Below are positions 16,540-26,520 of a DNA stretch of 61,513 nt, in pieces. The notes under the pieces are model-generated. The model did not search any database and was not told the DNA's origin. It was given only the letters and a program-made list of their open reading frames with translations. The number at the start of each line of letters is the position of its first letter. Position 1 is the stretch's first letter. Made by a program: the position numbers and the translations under genes. The stretch is from contig WTGF01000104.1 of NCBI GenBank assembly GCA_011525385.1, forward strand, positions 1 through 61,513. The letters are read 5' to 3'. This stretch comes from Chloroflexota bacterium. Lineage in GTDB: Bacteria > Chloroflexota > Anaerolineae > Aggregatilineales > Phototrophicaceae.

Positions 16540-17532
16540 TTAACTTTCGCTTCGCCGACTTTGAATGAAGTTGTTCACTAGTATAGCAAATATGAGCACG
16601 CTGCCGATGACGACTATCGTGGCGTCGCTTGTCACGCCCGACAGCGTCAAGCCATTCTTCAGCAGTTGGATCAAGACCACACCGACGATCGTGCCCGGAA
16701 TGGAACCGGTGCCCCCGAAAATGCTGGTGCCGCCCAGCACAACTGCCGCGATCACATCCAGCTCGATGCCCGTGCCCATATCCGAGCGCGTCGTGCTGAC
16801 CCGGGAGACAAAAATATAACCCGCCACCCCCGACATGAAACCGGAAAAGGTATAGATGAAGAGCAAATAGCGGTTGACAGTCAGCCCGCTGAAGCGCGCG
16901 CCGGTTTCATTGTTGCCGATAGCATAGAGGGCGCGTCCCAAGCGCGTTCGCGCCAGGATGATGCCGAAGATGATGACGGCGATGATAAGCAGCCAGAGTT
17001 GAGATGGGATGCCCAGGAACTCGCCCTGTCCCAGTTGGAAGAACCATTCCGGATAGCCGCGCGCCGAGCGCGCCTCGCTGATGCCTTCGGCCAAGCCGCG
17101 GTATAGCGCCAGCGTCGCCAGCGTCATGATCAAGGGTGGCACGCCGACGCGCACGATGAAAAGCCCGTTGACGAAGCCGGCGACTGTACCGCTGAGTATG
17201 CCGGTGATGATGGCCAACTCCAGCGGGAAGCCCAGCTCTTGCCAGGTCCAGCCCAGCACGATGGCGGTGAGACCGAGGATAGAACCAACCGAGAGATCAA
17301 TGCCGCCGGTGATGATGATATAGGTCATGGGTATAGCGATCAAACCGACCTCGGTCATGAAGCGGCCCTGCTGCAAGAGGTTGTCAACGGTGAGGAATTT
17401 GTCGGTGCGCGTCGCCAGGAAGAGCACAGAGACCAACATGATGACAAAAAGCACGCCTTCCTGGCTGATCAGCAAGTGGCGCAGCTTTTCGCCGACTGTT
17501 GGATTTCGCGGCGCGGCGTTCTTCGATTTCAC
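16540..17532 (-). CDS. Sugar ABC transporter permease (RbsC/RhaP type)
   Basis: The 330-residue protein has the BPD_transp_2 fold with eight or more hydrophobic segments. It shows the family motifs GGIDLSVGSILGL, AIGNNETGARFSG and GGTSIFGGTGSIPGT. It forms the sugar channel with the second permease encoded just upstream. The gap to that gene is 13 bases. A 257-base gap before the SBP gene holds no recognised gene. Confidence 0.9.
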   Translation of the reverse strand: MKSKNAAPRNPTVGEKLRHLLISQEGVLFVIMLVSVLFLATRTDKFLTVDNLLQQGRFMTEVGLIAIPMTYIIITGGIDLSVGSILGLTAIVLGWTWQELGFPLELAIITGILSGTVAGFVNGLFIVRVGVPPLIMTLATLALYRGLAEGISEARSARGYPEWFFQLGQGEFLGIPSQLWLLIIAVIIFGIILARTRLGRALYAIGNNETGARFSGLTVNRYLLFIYTFSGFMSGVAGYIFVSRVSTTRSDMGTGIELDVIAAVVLGGTSIFGGTGSIPGTIVGVVLIQLLKNGLTLSGVTSDATIVVIGSVLIFAILVNNFIQSRRSES

Positions 17533-17545
17533 CGGATCTGCGCTC

Positions 17546-18943
17546 CTATAGCCGCTGTCGCCGGCGCCGGATCAAATCCGCCAGCACCGTCGCCAGAATT
17601 AATAATCCTTGCACGGCTTTCAGCCAGAAGGGCGATACATTGATAAAGATCATCGCCGAACGGATGAAATTCAGCAAGAGCGTCGCCATGGTCGATCCAA
17701 TGGCCGTACCCGTCCCGCCCAGGATGCTCACGCCGCCGACTACCGAAGCCGTAATGACGGAAAGTTCCAGCGCCGGCGGCGGAGTAGCTTGTATGATATT
17801 GAATTGGGTCGAATACATCACGCTGGCGACGCCGATGAATACGCCGTTCAAAATGAAGACAGTCATCAGCAGTCGCTTCTGTGACAAGCCGGAGAGACGC
17901 GCTGCTTCCGCATTGCCGCCCAGCGCATAAAAGGCGCGTCCGGTGGCGCTGTATTTCATCCACAATACGACCACGATTGTCAGCGCTGCCATGATGATAA
18001 TCGGCATGGGAATGCCCAGCGGACGCATCTGCGAGAGAAAATAGTCGGCCGGCATGTCCCGCACGCGTTCGCCCTGCGCCCAAATGATCAGAATACCCTT
18101 GATGATGCTCAACATGCCCAAAGTGACCACGATTGATGGTATGCGCAGATAGGCGACCAGGAAGCCAATCAGGGCTCCGAAGCCGGCGCCGACGATCAAC
18201 GGCGCCAGCCAGGCCAGCGGCGCCGGCAGGCCGGAGACCACCAGACGTCCGCTGATCACCGCCAGCAAGCCCACCAGCGAGCCGACCGAGATATCAATGT
18301 TTCCGGTGACGATGACCATCGTCATGCCCAGCGCCGCCACGGCGATATAAGCGTTGCCCTGCAATATGTCGGAGATATTGCGTTCTTGCAAAAAGCGCGG
18401 ATTGGCGATGCCCACCACGAAGATCAGCAGCAGTAGACCGAAGAGAATGATGCTTTCCTGATTGCCGAAGAGTTTAGTGATGCGATAACGTCCTTCGCCA
18501 GCGCCGCGCGGGACAAGTATTTGCAAGACGCACAAGACCCCGGCGACCAGCATAATCCAAAAAGCGCTGCCCATGCTGCTAATGAAGGTCGCTTCGCCAG
18601 CGGCGTAGTCGCGGAAAAAATTGATGTAATACACCACTACCAGCAAGCCGGTCACGCTCATCAAAAATGAAATGGCGCGGCTCGCGCCCGGCACAATCAC
18701 GTTCCAGGCGCCCAGCAGCAGAACCCCCAGACCGGCCAGTGGAACAAGCTCGACGCCGGTTTTGAAAATCTTCAGTTCGTTGGTTTTTTTGCTTTCGGTG
18801 ACGACCGCGACCGTCGAAGGTCCTCGTTCCGGTTGGATCACGAAAGGCAGCAGGAAATAGGCGCCGATGATCACAAGAGCCAGGGCAATGCCGATAAAGT
18901 GCGCGGGACCGCGATTCACGGGTGAAGTTTTAGTCTTGCTCAT
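17546..18943 (-). CDS. Sugar ABC transporter permease, long form (XylH/RhaQ-like)
   Basis: The 465-residue membrane protein has the BPD_transp_2 domain in its C-terminal two thirds (GNIDISVGSLVGLLAV, ALGGNAEAARLSGLSQKRL, GGVSILGGTGTAIGS). It carries an N-terminal extension of about 150 residues with three or four extra hydrophobic segments that shorter RbsC proteins lack. Its start overlaps the end of the ATPase gene by four bases (ATGA), so the two are co-translated. It pairs with the 330-residue permease downstream. Confidence 0.9.
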   Translation of the reverse strand: MSKTKTSPVNRGPAHFIGIALALVIIGAYFLLPFVIQPERGPSTVAVVTESKKTNELKIFKTGVELVPLAGLGVLLLGAWNVIVPGASRAISFLMSVTGLLVVVYYINFFRDYAAGEATFISSMGSAFWIMLVAGVLCVLQILVPRGAGEGRYRITKLFGNQESIILFGLLLLIFVVGIANPRFLQERNISDILQGNAYIAVAALGMTMVIVTGNIDISVGSLVGLLAVISGRLVVSGLPAPLAWLAPLIVGAGFGALIGFLVAYLRIPSIVVTLGMLSIIKGILIIWAQGERVRDMPADYFLSQMRPLGIPMPIIIMAALTIVVVLWMKYSATGRAFYALGGNAEAARLSGLSQKRLLMTVFILNGVFIGVASVMYSTQFNIIQATPPPALELSVITASVVGGVSILGGTGTAIGSTMATLLLNFIRSAMIFINVSPFWLKAVQGLLILATVLADLIRRRRQRL

Positions 18944-20475
18944 GCGCCCGCCCCCGCGGTGCGGCGCGCTTCTTCGCTCATCATGGCGTGGGCGATTATC
19001 TCTTGCGTGGCTTCCGCGCGACTGAATTCGCCCACCAAATGACCCTCTCGCATCACCAGGATGCGGTCGCTCATGCCCAGGATTTCCGGCAGTTCGCTGG
19101 AAATCATCAGAATCGCCAAGCCCTCTTCCGCCGCCAACTGGCTCATCAGGCGGTGAATTTCTGATTTGGCGCCGACATCAACTCCGCGCGTCGGTTCGTC
19201 CATGATCAGCAGTTTGGGGTTGCTGGCCAGCCATTTGCTGACGACCACCTTTTGTTGATTGCCGCCTGATAGTTTGTTGACGATCTGCTCGGGGCCGGTG
19301 GCGCGAATGCTCAACTGTTGAATCGAATGATTAGCCAGCCGACGCTCTTCAGCGCGGTTGACAAAGGTATTCTGCGATACCGATTCCAGCACGGCCATCG
19401 AGGTGTTTTCACGCAGGGTCATTTCTCGTACCAGGCCTTGGCGTCCGCGATCTTCCGGTACATAACCGATGCCATGCCGCACCGCCTCGGAAGGTCGATG
19501 AATCTCGACCGCTTCGCCATTTAGCAGGATCGTGCCCGACTCCGCCGGCAAGACGCCAAAAATCACTTGCGCTGTCTCGCTGCGCCCGGAACCGACCAAA
19601 CCCGCCAAGCCCACGATTTCCCCCGCCCGCACCGAGAACGAGATGTCGCGCGTCAGCGGCGGACGATTGAGATTGCGAACTTCCAGCACCACGTCGCCGA
19701 TCTCGGCTGTCTGTTTGGGAAAGAGATTCTCGATAGTGCGACCGACCATCATGCTGATCAGTTCCGATTCGCTGGTATCACCCACGTCATTGGTGCCAAT
19801 GTATTCGCCGTCGCGCAACACCGTCACGCGGTCCGCCAATTCGAAGACCTCGTTAAGGCGGTGGCTGATGTAAATGATGCTGACGCCGCGTTCACGCAGC
19901 AAACGGACAATGCTGAACAACTGCTCGACATCGCTCTCGGTCAGGGCGGCGGTTGGCTCGTCCATGATGAGGATGCGCGCGTCGAGCGACAAGGCTTTGG
20001 CGATCTCGACGCGCTGACGGTTGCCGACGTTGAGCGTGCCGACCTTCGCCCCTACATCGAGGTTGTAGATATTGAGTTCCGCCAGCAGGGCTTCGGCCCC
20101 TTGCTCCATCCGCTCCCAGTCAATGGTTTGGAAGAAGCCGCGCTTCCTGGTGGGCGCGTGGCCCATGAATATGTTCTCGGCGACCGATAACTCCGGATAC
20201 AGGCCAAGTTCCTGATAGATGGTGGCGATGCCGGCGCGCTGCGCCTCTCGTGGATTGGCGAAGTGAACGCGCTGCCCGTCCAATTGGATGTCGCCGGTTT
20301 CCGGCTGGTACACGCCGGAGACGATCTTGATCATGGTGGATTTGCCGGCGCCGTTTTCGCCGATCAGGGCGTGGACCTCTCCACGGCGCACGTCAAAATG
20401 GACGTTTTTCAGCGCGTGTACGCCGGGGAAGTGCTTGTTGATCTCTCGCAATTGCAGCAGCGGCGCTTCAGTCAT
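18940..20475 (-). CDS. Sugar ABC transporter ATP-binding protein, two-domain (RbsA/RhaT type)
   Basis: The 511-residue ATPase has two ABC domains. The N-terminal one has Walker [10 protein letters not shown], signature [15 protein letters not shown] and Walker B LIMDEP. The C-terminal one has the degenerate P-loop [10 protein letters not shown] and signature [15 protein letters not shown]. This arrangement is typical of monosaccharide importers for ribose, rhamnose, xylose and galactose. It lies 45 bases after the rhamnulokinase gene, which points to a deoxy-sugar as the substrate. Confidence 0.93.
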   Translation of the reverse strand: MTEAPLLQLREINKHFPGVHALKNVHFDVRRGEVHALIGENGAGKSTMIKIVSGVYQPETGDIQLDGQRVHFANPREAQRAGIATIYQELGLYPELSVAENIFMGHAPTRKRGFFQTIDWERMEQGAEALLAELNIYNLDVGAKVGTLNVGNRQRVEIAKALSLDARILIMDEPTAALTESDVEQLFSIVRLLRERGVSIIYISHRLNEVFELADRVTVLRDGEYIGTNDVGDTSESELISMMVGRTIENLFPKQTAEIGDVVLEVRNLNRPPLTRDISFSVRAGEIVGLAGLVGSGRSETAQVIFGVLPAESGTILLNGEAVEIHRPSEAVRHGIGYVPEDRGRQGLVREMTLRENTSMAVLESVSQNTFVNRAEERRLANHSIQQLSIRATGPEQIVNKLSGGNQQKVVVSKWLASNPKLLIMDEPTRGVDVGAKSEIHRLMSQLAAEEGLAILMISSELPEILGMSDRILVMREGHLVGEFSRAEATQEIIAHAMMSEEARRTAGAGA

Positions 20476-20520
20476 GGAGCTTTCCTGAACATTCGTCCGA
20501 TTGAGGCCTATCGCGGCAGG

Positions 20521-21957
20521 TTACAGCAGCAAGGCGCAGAAGCGCTCGTAGTTCGCGTCCCAGGCCGCCCTGTCAATTGGCTCGAAGAGGACAAGTTCCG
20601 TCGACTCGCTCAACATGGCTCGCGCCTCGGCGACATCCCTCAATTCTCCAATGGCGATCAACTGAACGATGGCGTTGCCGGTAGCTGTCGCTTCGGCCGG
20701 CCCGGCAATGACCGGACGACCGATGGCGTTCGCCGTCATCTGGTTGAGCAAGGCATTCTTTGATCCGCCGCCGATGATATGCAGTCGATCAACGCTTTGG
20801 CCGGAAACAGCGATCAATTGTTCCAAAACGAAACGATACTTGTAGGCGAGGCTGACGTAGACCGCCGCGATCAACTCGGCATCGCTCGCTGGTACTGCTT
20901 GCCCGTTCTTCCGGCAATAGTCGATGACGCGCCCGGGCATATCGCCGGGCGCCAAAAAACTCGGATCATCCGGCTCGATCAGCGTCTTGAAAGGATCGAC
21001 GCTCTGCGCCCTCTGTACCATTGCCGCAAGCTGATCGAAACTGTAGTCTTTGCCGGCAGCTTTCCAGGTAGCCCGGCACTGGTCCACCACCCACAAGCCC
21101 ATGATATTCTTCAGGAAGCGGTAGGTATTTTCGTAGCCGCCTTCGTTGGTGACATTTGCGGCATAAGCGGCATCGCCGAGGATGGGCGCTTTCAACTCCA
21201 TGCCCAGCAGGCTCCAGGTGCCGCTGCTCAGGTAGGCGACATTCTCGCTGGTTGCCGGTACGGCGACCACAGCGCTACCGGTATCGTGACAGGCCGGCGC
21301 GATGACATCTGTGCCCTGGTAACTGCCGAGTTTGGCGCCCGGCTGCACAATCGGCGCCAAAATATCGGGGATGCCGATTGCCGCGGCGATAGCGCGATCC
21401 CAATCTCCGGTATGGGCATTGCATAGCTGCAGGGTGGTAGCTTCGGTGTATTCGCAGGTTTTGGAGCCGGTGAGCCAATAGTTGAATAGATCGGCAATGG
21501 TCAGCAGGGTCCTGGCTTGCTCCAGTAGCGGACTGCCGTCGCGCATACTGGCGGCGAGCTGAAACAAGCCGTTGAATTGCAAGAATTGTATGCCGGTACG
21601 ATCGAAGATTTCGCGTCTGGGCATGCGCTCAAAGGCCCATTCCATAGCGCCGTCTGTGCGTGGATCGCGATAGTGGACCGGGTTTGCGAGTAATTCCCCG
21701 GCGCTATCCAGCAGGGCATAGTCGACGCCCCAGCAATCCACGCCAATCGCAGCGGCATCGTCGACCTTCTCGATGCCGACTGTAATTTCCTGCCAAAGCC
21801 GTAAAACGTCCCAGTGGAGCCTTTGCGGGGTTTGTACCGGAGTGTTGGGGAAACGATGGACTTCGCGCAGCGCTATGGCGCGTCCATCAAAGGACACGTC
21901 CATTACCCGTCCCGATGTTGCGCCCAAGTCTATCGCCGCGACGTGTTCTTTGGTCAT
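20521..21957 (-). CDS. rhaB: Rhamnulokinase-like FGGY carbohydrate kinase
   Basis: The 478-residue FGGY-family kinase begins MTKEHVAAIDLGATSGRVM, the rhamnulokinase form of the phosphate-1 motif. It has VDCWGVDYALLD, YLSSGTWSLLGME and the adenosine motif LHIIGGGSKNALLNQMTANA. It would phosphorylate L-rhamnulose, or a related deoxy-ketose, at C1 for the class II aldolase downstream. No rhamnose isomerase gene is in the window. The gene heads the transport and aldolase run. Confidence 0.88.
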   Translation of the reverse strand: MTKEHVAAIDLGATSGRVMDVSFDGRAIALREVHRFPNTPVQTPQRLHWDVLRLWQEITVGIEKVDDAAAIGVDCWGVDYALLDSAGELLANPVHYRDPRTDGAMEWAFERMPRREIFDRTGIQFLQFNGLFQLAASMRDGSPLLEQARTLLTIADLFNYWLTGSKTCEYTEATTLQLCNAHTGDWDRAIAAAIGIPDILAPIVQPGAKLGSYQGTDVIAPACHDTGSAVVAVPATSENVAYLSSGTWSLLGMELKAPILGDAAYAANVTNEGGYENTYRFLKNIMGLWVVDQCRATWKAAGKDYSFDQLAAMVQRAQSVDPFKTLIEPDDPSFLAPGDMPGRVIDYCRKNGQAVPASDAELIAAVYVSLAYKYRFVLEQLIAVSGQSVDRLHIIGGGSKNALLNQMTANAIGRPVIAGPAEATATGNAIVQLIAIGELRDVAEARAMLSESTELVLFEPIDRAAWDANYERFCALLL

Positions 21958-22071
21958 GAATTGATTTAGTTAGCGTGCGGGCAATTGAGATCGCCCGGTA
22001 TCCGCCGGTCATTTGCCAGATTGCGCATTCGACCGATTCTATCCCGCGTCATTTTCACTGTCAATTGCGCT

Positions 22072-22338
22072 GGGGAACATGTTAGGGCAATCGCACCACT
22101 TTTCGTTTTACCACCGAGTACGCCAAGTTTGGGTTCACTTTGGTGTTTCTCTTCCAAATTCACTGCCGGAATCGAGCAAACGATACACTATTCCGTCGAT
22201 ATTTTCCTGCGGCGTTCAAAACGCTGCCGAATGAGACAAGAATCTTCGATTAAGAGCATTTCTCGGTGCTCTCGGTGGTTAATATTTCTGTTTGAACATA
22301 GATTTTTCGAGTGCTGCGATTGCTCTGGGAACATGTCG
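22072..22338. repeat. Composite repeat with GGGAACATGT ends
   Basis: The 385-base gap between rhaB and the DeoR-type gene holds no gene. It holds a ~265-base unit whose ends both read GGGAACATGT and GGGC, with GCAATCGCA near the left end and its reverse TGCGATTGC near the right end. Inside are ACCACCGAG on the left and CTCGGTGCTCTCGGTGGTTAA on the right, as an inverted pair. The right half reappears at 34300-34375 (CTCGGTGGTTAAAATTATTT then GCAGCGATTGCCCTGGGA), so it is a mobile or dispersed unit. Confidence 0.6.
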
Positions 22339-22342
22339 GGCT

Positions 22343-23119
22343 TCAATCGGCAAACTCGACAATGACATCGCGGTCGCGCAAGTCGGCGACGTACTGAGAC
22401 GGCGCCTGACGGGACGTAAAGATTGCGCTCAGTTCCTTCGGTTGGGCAACGGTGAATGAGGTGACCTTGCCCCATTTCTTGTCGTCGATCAGCATGTACT
22501 TGCTGATACATTGCCCCAATATCGCGCGCTTCATTTGCGACTCTTCCAGGCTGGATTCGGTGAAGCCGGTATCTATTGTATAACCGTGGGCGCTGATGAA
22601 ACCGGCTGATAGCTGCAGCTTGGGCAATCCTTCCGGCTTCCCGACCAGCGATACCGAATCGCGTCGCAACTGCCCGCCAGGCATCAAGACCGTGATATGT
22701 CGATAATGGAGCAAGTCCTTGGCGATGATCAGACTGTTGGTCACGATTGTCAGTTCGTCCAGTTGCTTCAGATGGGGCAGCATGGCAAACACGGTTGTGG
22801 AAGCGTCAAGTGCGATGATGTCTCCATGGCTGACATAACGCGCTGCATAGCTTGCGATCTGGGCCTTGACGCGCGAATTGGTGCGCAAGCGGACATCGTA
22901 GGAAAGTTCCGGCGAAATATTGCGCCCTTGCGGCAAAACCGCGCCGCCGTGGGTCCGCTTGGCGAGGTTGGCGGCTTCAAGCGCGCGCAGATCCAGGCGG
23001 ATGGTAACTTCGCTTACATTGAAGTCCCTGCTGAGTCGCTTGACCGCGACGCGACCGCTGCGCTGCAATTGGGCGAGGATGCTGCGGCGTCGCTCTTCCA
23101 TGAACATTTGGTCAGACAT
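22343..23119 (-). CDS. DeoR-family transcriptional regulator
   Basis: The 258-residue protein has an N-terminal DeoR winged helix-turn-helix (about 10-60: RRRSILAQLQRSGRVAVKRL, then SEVTIRLDLRALE) and a sugar-phosphate sensor domain of the DeoRC type (IALDASTTVFAMLPHL, TVLMPGGQLRRDSVSLVG). DeoR-type proteins control rhamnose catabolism in rhizobia, and the adjacent kinase and importer make that a reasonable role. No clear Shine-Dalgarno site was seen before 23119; Met5 or Met7 could be the true start. Confidence 0.9.
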   Translation of the reverse strand: MSDQMFMEERRRSILAQLQRSGRVAVKRLSRDFNVSEVTIRLDLRALEAANLAKRTHGGAVLPQGRNISPELSYDVRLRTNSRVKAQIASYAARYVSHGDIIALDASTTVFAMLPHLKQLDELTIVTNSLIIAKDLLHYRHITVLMPGGQLRRDSVSLVGKPEGLPKLQLSAGFISAHGYTIDTGFTESSLEESQMKRAILGQCISKYMLIDDKKWGKVTSFTVAQPKELSAIFTSRQAPSQYVADLRDRDVIVEFAD

Positions 23120-23299
23120 GTCTGTGAATCGCTAAGCGATACCTGGTTAAGAAACGAATGTGAAACGCCAACTATATGAATAATTGTAACCGAAGATTAT
23201 GTCTTGAGTAATATCGAGCGCCTGACGCCGCTGATTTGGCCTTCTGCAAAGTCGAATACGTTCGTTTGAAAATGGAGTGATCAGGGGACAGCGGGGTGC

Positions 23300-23971
23300 T
23301 CACATGCCGCGCGCTCTTTCGATGCGTCGGATCAAACTCAGATCAAATGCTTCCAGCGTATCTATGTGCGCGTCCGCAATTGCGAGGATTTCCGCGGGAA
23401 GCGGGAAGTCGGGGCTTGGCGCCGCAACTGCCGCCATGCCCGCGGCTTTCAAGGACCTCAAGCCGTTTGCCGAGTCTTCGATGCCTACAGTCACATGAGG
23501 CAAAACCCCGAGCTGCGCCATCGCCTCCAAATAAATGTCGGGCGCGGGCTTGCCACGGGGGATATCGTCGCCGTAGATCACGACTTCAAAGACTCGGTCC
23601 AAACCGGTAATGTGCAGGACTGCTTTGATGATTTCGGTCGGTGAACCGGATGCCAAGCCGACGCGGAAATGCTGTTGCATACGGAGTACCGATTCGATGG
23701 CGCCGAGGCGGGTCGGCATGCGTCGCTCGTAGTGCGCGATAACGCGCCCTTTCATCTCGGCGATTATGTTGTCAGTGGATTCATCCAACTGCAATTTCTC
23801 TTGCATCACCGTCGCCCATCCGACAGTGCTGCGTCCCATCGCCAGCCGCTGATACTCGTCGGTCCAGGTCTTGCCGCGGTCGCGGGCGAATTCGACGCGC
23901 GACTTGTCCCAATAGACTTCGCTATCGACCAGAACCCCATCCATATCAAAGATGACCGCTTCAATCGGCAT
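23300..23971 (-). CDS. HAD-superfamily hydrolase (phosphoglucomutase-like subfamily)
   Basis: The 223-residue cytoplasmic protein has HAD motif 1 FDMDGVLVDSE, a helical cap, motif 2 GLASGSP, motif 3 lysine in RGKPAPDIY, and motif 4 GIEDSANGL. The pattern fits beta-phosphoglucomutase or sugar-phosphate phosphatases. AGGAG lies 6 bases before the ATG at 23971; a TTG two codons upstream is less likely. It lies between the FucU-type and DeoR-type genes on one strand, which suggests sugar-phosphate clearing in the same pathway. Confidence 0.87.
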   Translation of the reverse strand: MPIEAVIFDMDGVLVDSEVYWDKSRVEFARDRGKTWTDEYQRLAMGRSTVGWATVMQEKLQLDESTDNIIAEMKGRVIAHYERRMPTRLGAIESVLRMQQHFRVGLASGSPTEIIKAVLHITGLDRVFEVVIYGDDIPRGKPAPDIYLEAMAQLGVLPHVTVGIEDSANGLRSLKAAGMAAVAAPSPDFPLPAEILAIADAHIDTLEAFDLSLIRRIERARGM

Positions 23972-24012
23972 CGCCAACTCCTGGCACGGAAGTCTATCAA
24001 TATTTCCTTGAA

Positions 24013-24450
24013 CTACACCGACTGATCGGGGGGTGGCGGCACTACGCCAATCGTCAAGAGAATGTTGGCATAAATGCGTTGTTCACCCGTGGCGATGACC
24101 AGGCAGCAATTGTCTTTACCGGCTTCGTCATAGAAAGCGAAACGTTCCAGCGCCTGCAACTCGACCTCGGCGCCCAACAGTTGCCTGAATTCCCGGTAAA
24201 TGCTCGGCTCGGCCCCATCATGGCGCGCCATCACGTGGGCCGCTTCAACCGGCGTCAGGCTCAAAACCGCCTCCAGTACATCGGTGACAGTCACCATGCC
24301 CGGCGCCAGGTTGAGATAAACGCGGTCGGCGAGTGGATTCGCGCCTGTCGAGACCGGGTAGTTGCCGTCCGGGATCAAGATAGTGGCGCCGTGCCCGGCT
24401 TCGCCAAGCGCGCCCAAAATCTGAGGGTGAATCAACTTTCCGCTTATCAT
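24013..24450 (-). CDS. RbsD/FucU-family sugar mutarotase
   Basis: The 145-residue protein begins MISGKLIHPQILGALGEAGH, the RbsD/FucU signature with its catalytic His, and continues GATILIPDGNYPVS and YREFRQLLG. These enzymes interconvert sugar anomers (fucose, ribose) after uptake. The reading frame is open to 24633, but GGAG six bases before the ATG at 24450 and the family length fix the start here. The family resemblance is closer to FucU than to RbsD, in keeping with a 6-deoxy-sugar pathway. Confidence 0.87.
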   Translation of the reverse strand: MISGKLIHPQILGALGEAGHGATILIPDGNYPVSTGANPLADRVYLNLAPGMVTVTDVLEAVLSLTPVEAAHVMARHDGAEPSIYREFRQLLGAEVELQALERFAFYDEAGKDNCCLVIATGEQRIYANILLTIGVVPPPPDQSV

Positions 24451-24663
24451 TCCGTTCTCCATATTGCATTTGGAATCAACAAAGCAAGGCACGATTATAA
24501 CAGGTTGGCCTCGCCTGACGACAGTTTTCCGGTTTGAGGCTACACCCGTCTCCGGAGGTGGAAGAAACCGTCGGGCGCCGCTACCTAGATCATTGGCGCT
24601 TCTGCAGGGCTGGTTGGCGGGTGATGCTAGCAATCCGCATCGCCGCGACTTTGAAGGTCCTGA

Positions 24664-25215
24664 TTAGCGCTTTCTGATCCTGTCCCCGACCGTGATCAGG
24701 CCGTCTTGAATCACACGGGCGTAAACGCCGCGCAGCCGCTGATTCTTGCCAGCATCTGACATGACCCATTTGCGCGCGGACGCGCCGAAGCGACGGGCGA
24801 ATTTGCCGCAACCGGTATGTGGCGTGACGCCGATTTCCAAAATCACTTCGCCGATCTGCAATTGCGTGCCCGCGGGCAAGTTGTTCATCGAGATGTCGAG
24901 ATCGACGAAGAGTTGATCCCCCGATTCCGCCCAGCGCGATTTTTCGTCGGTTAAGAGTTGAATCACACGGCTATTCATGAGCGTGACCTGGGTTTCCGAG
25001 ATCGGTTCGCTATCGGGGTCCTTGCGTTTGGCGCGGCTCAGCCAATCATCGCCTTCCAGGCCGCGGGCGGCGGTAAACCTGGCGGCTTGCACTTCTTCTC
25101 GTTGATCGGCTTCCGGCCGGCGCACGATCATTTCCACGCGGCCCTCGTCCCTGGGCGATTTGTCCAGTTGATCCCAGGCTTCGTTCAGCGTTTCAAAACT
25201 TTTCACAGCTTCCAT
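24664..25215 (-). CDS. MOSC domain protein
   Basis: The 183-residue protein has the MOSC beta-fold pattern, with the conserved cysteine in GVTPHTGCGKFARRFG, preceded by FVDLDISMNNLPAGTQLQIG. MOSC domains occur in molybdenum-cofactor sulfurases and in reductases that bind the cofactor. Stand-alone MOSC proteins like this one have mostly unknown tasks. The start at 25215 has GGAG six bases upstream, and the longer frame to 25419 lacks family sequence. Confidence 0.82.
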   Translation of the reverse strand: MEAVKSFETLNEAWDQLDKSPRDEGRVEMIVRRPEADQREEVQAARFTAARGLEGDDWLSRAKRKDPDSEPISETQVTLMNSRVIQLLTDEKSRWAESGDQLFVDLDISMNNLPAGTQLQIGEVILEIGVTPHTGCGKFARRFGASARKWVMSDAGKNQRLRGVYARVIQDGLITVGDRIRKR

Positions 25216-25486
25216 GGCTTGCTCCAGGCGCTTGATGATAATTCCTGAGCAGACTATACACCAAAAGCCGCTCGCCGGCAGCGGTATGATGCTCCCGCGC
25301 TCGCGCGCCATAAAAACTTCACTCCTTGTATGAGCAAAGGAGGCATTGAATGAGCTGGCAAGTTCTGCGCTCTGTCGGCCAAGCCGGCGCGAATGCGGCA
25401 TAGCATTGGGACAAGACAATTGTTACTATGTCAAATGGCGGCTGCTGCCCGCCGGGCGTATTTGAAGAAGGGGAGTTGAGTTGGGT

Positions 25487-26485
25487 ATGGGGATCGAACA
25501 CAGGCGCTTGGGCAACCACGGCGCATACGTCAGCAATCTATGTTTGGGAACGATGAACTTCGGCACGTATACGTCCAGGGAAGAGGCCTTCGCTATTATG
25601 GACCGCGCGCTTGAACTGGGCATCAATTTCTTCGATACGGCCGATGTCTACGGGCGCAAGATCGAATGCGGCTTGACCGAAGAGATCATCGGTCAGTGGT
25701 TCGCTCAGGGCGGGGGACGCCGGGACGCGGTCATCCTGGCGACCAAGGTTCACAATCCCATGAGCCGCAAGGCCAATCTGCCCGAAGCCAACAGCGACAG
25801 AGGCGGCGTCTCCGCCTACAAGATTCGCAAACATTGCGAAGGCAGCTTGTCCCGCTTGCAAACCGATCATATCGATATTTATCAAATGCATCACATCGAC
25901 CGCGGCTGCCCCTGGGACGAGACCTGGGGCGCCTTTCACGCGCTCATCCAGCAGGGCAAGGTCGTATATGTCGGCTCGAGCAATTTCGCCGGTTGGGATA
26001 TCGCCACCGCCTGTCAAGAGGCCTCCCGCCGCCACATGACCGGTCTGGTCAGCGAACAGAGCATCTATCACCTGGATAACCGCGCCATAGAGCTAGAAGT
26101 CATCCCAGCCTGCCGTCATTACGGATTGGGATTGATCCCCTGGAGCCCTTTGTCCGGTGGCCTGCTAGGGGGCGCGCTGGAAAAGGTCGAAACGGGCAGG
26201 CGCAGCAATCCCGAATTGATCGCGCGCGTGGAATCGAAACGCGAGCAACTCGAAGCCTATGAAGACCTTTGCCGTGAAATTGGCCACCCGCCGGGCGAAG
26301 TGGCCCTGGCTTGGCTACTGCATAATCCCGTCGTCAGCGCCCCGATCATCGGACCGCGCACGATGGAGCAACTGGAAAGCGCCGTCAGCGCCACCGAAAT
26401 CCGCCTGGATGAGAGCGTTTTGGAAGGGCTTGACCGGATATTTCCCGGGCCAGGCGGCGAAGCGCCCGAGGCATACGCCTGGTAA
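25487..26485 (+). CDS. Aldo/keto reductase
   Basis: The 332-residue NADPH-type oxidoreductase has a TIM-barrel. The catalytic set is seen as FFDTADVYG (Asp, Tyr), VILATKVHN (Lys) and YQMHHIDRGCP (His). The cofactor loop SEQSIYHLDNRAIE and the C-terminal PIIGPRTMEQLESAV fit the AKR family of Tas/YghZ-like proteins. Alternative start TTG at 25481 has GGGGAG five bases upstream; ATG at 25487 is kept since the family starts about three residues before the RRLG motif. It is a single gene with divergent neighbours. Confidence 0.9.
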   Translation: MGIEHRRLGNHGAYVSNLCLGTMNFGTYTSREEAFAIMDRALELGINFFDTADVYGRKIECGLTEEIIGQWFAQGGGRRDAVILATKVHNPMSRKANLPEANSDRGGVSAYKIRKHCEGSLSRLQTDHIDIYQMHHIDRGCPWDETWGAFHALIQQGKVVYVGSSNFAGWDIATACQEASRRHMTGLVSEQSIYHLDNRAIELEVIPACRHYGLGLIPWSPLSGGLLGGALEKVETGRRSNPELIARVESKREQLEAYEDLCREIGHPPGEVALAWLLHNPVVSAPIIGPRTMEQLESAVSATEIRLDESVLEGLDRIFPGPGGEAPEAYAW

Positions 26486-26520
26486 CGCTTGCCCGTGGCC
26501 ATCGTTCTATCAGCAATACT

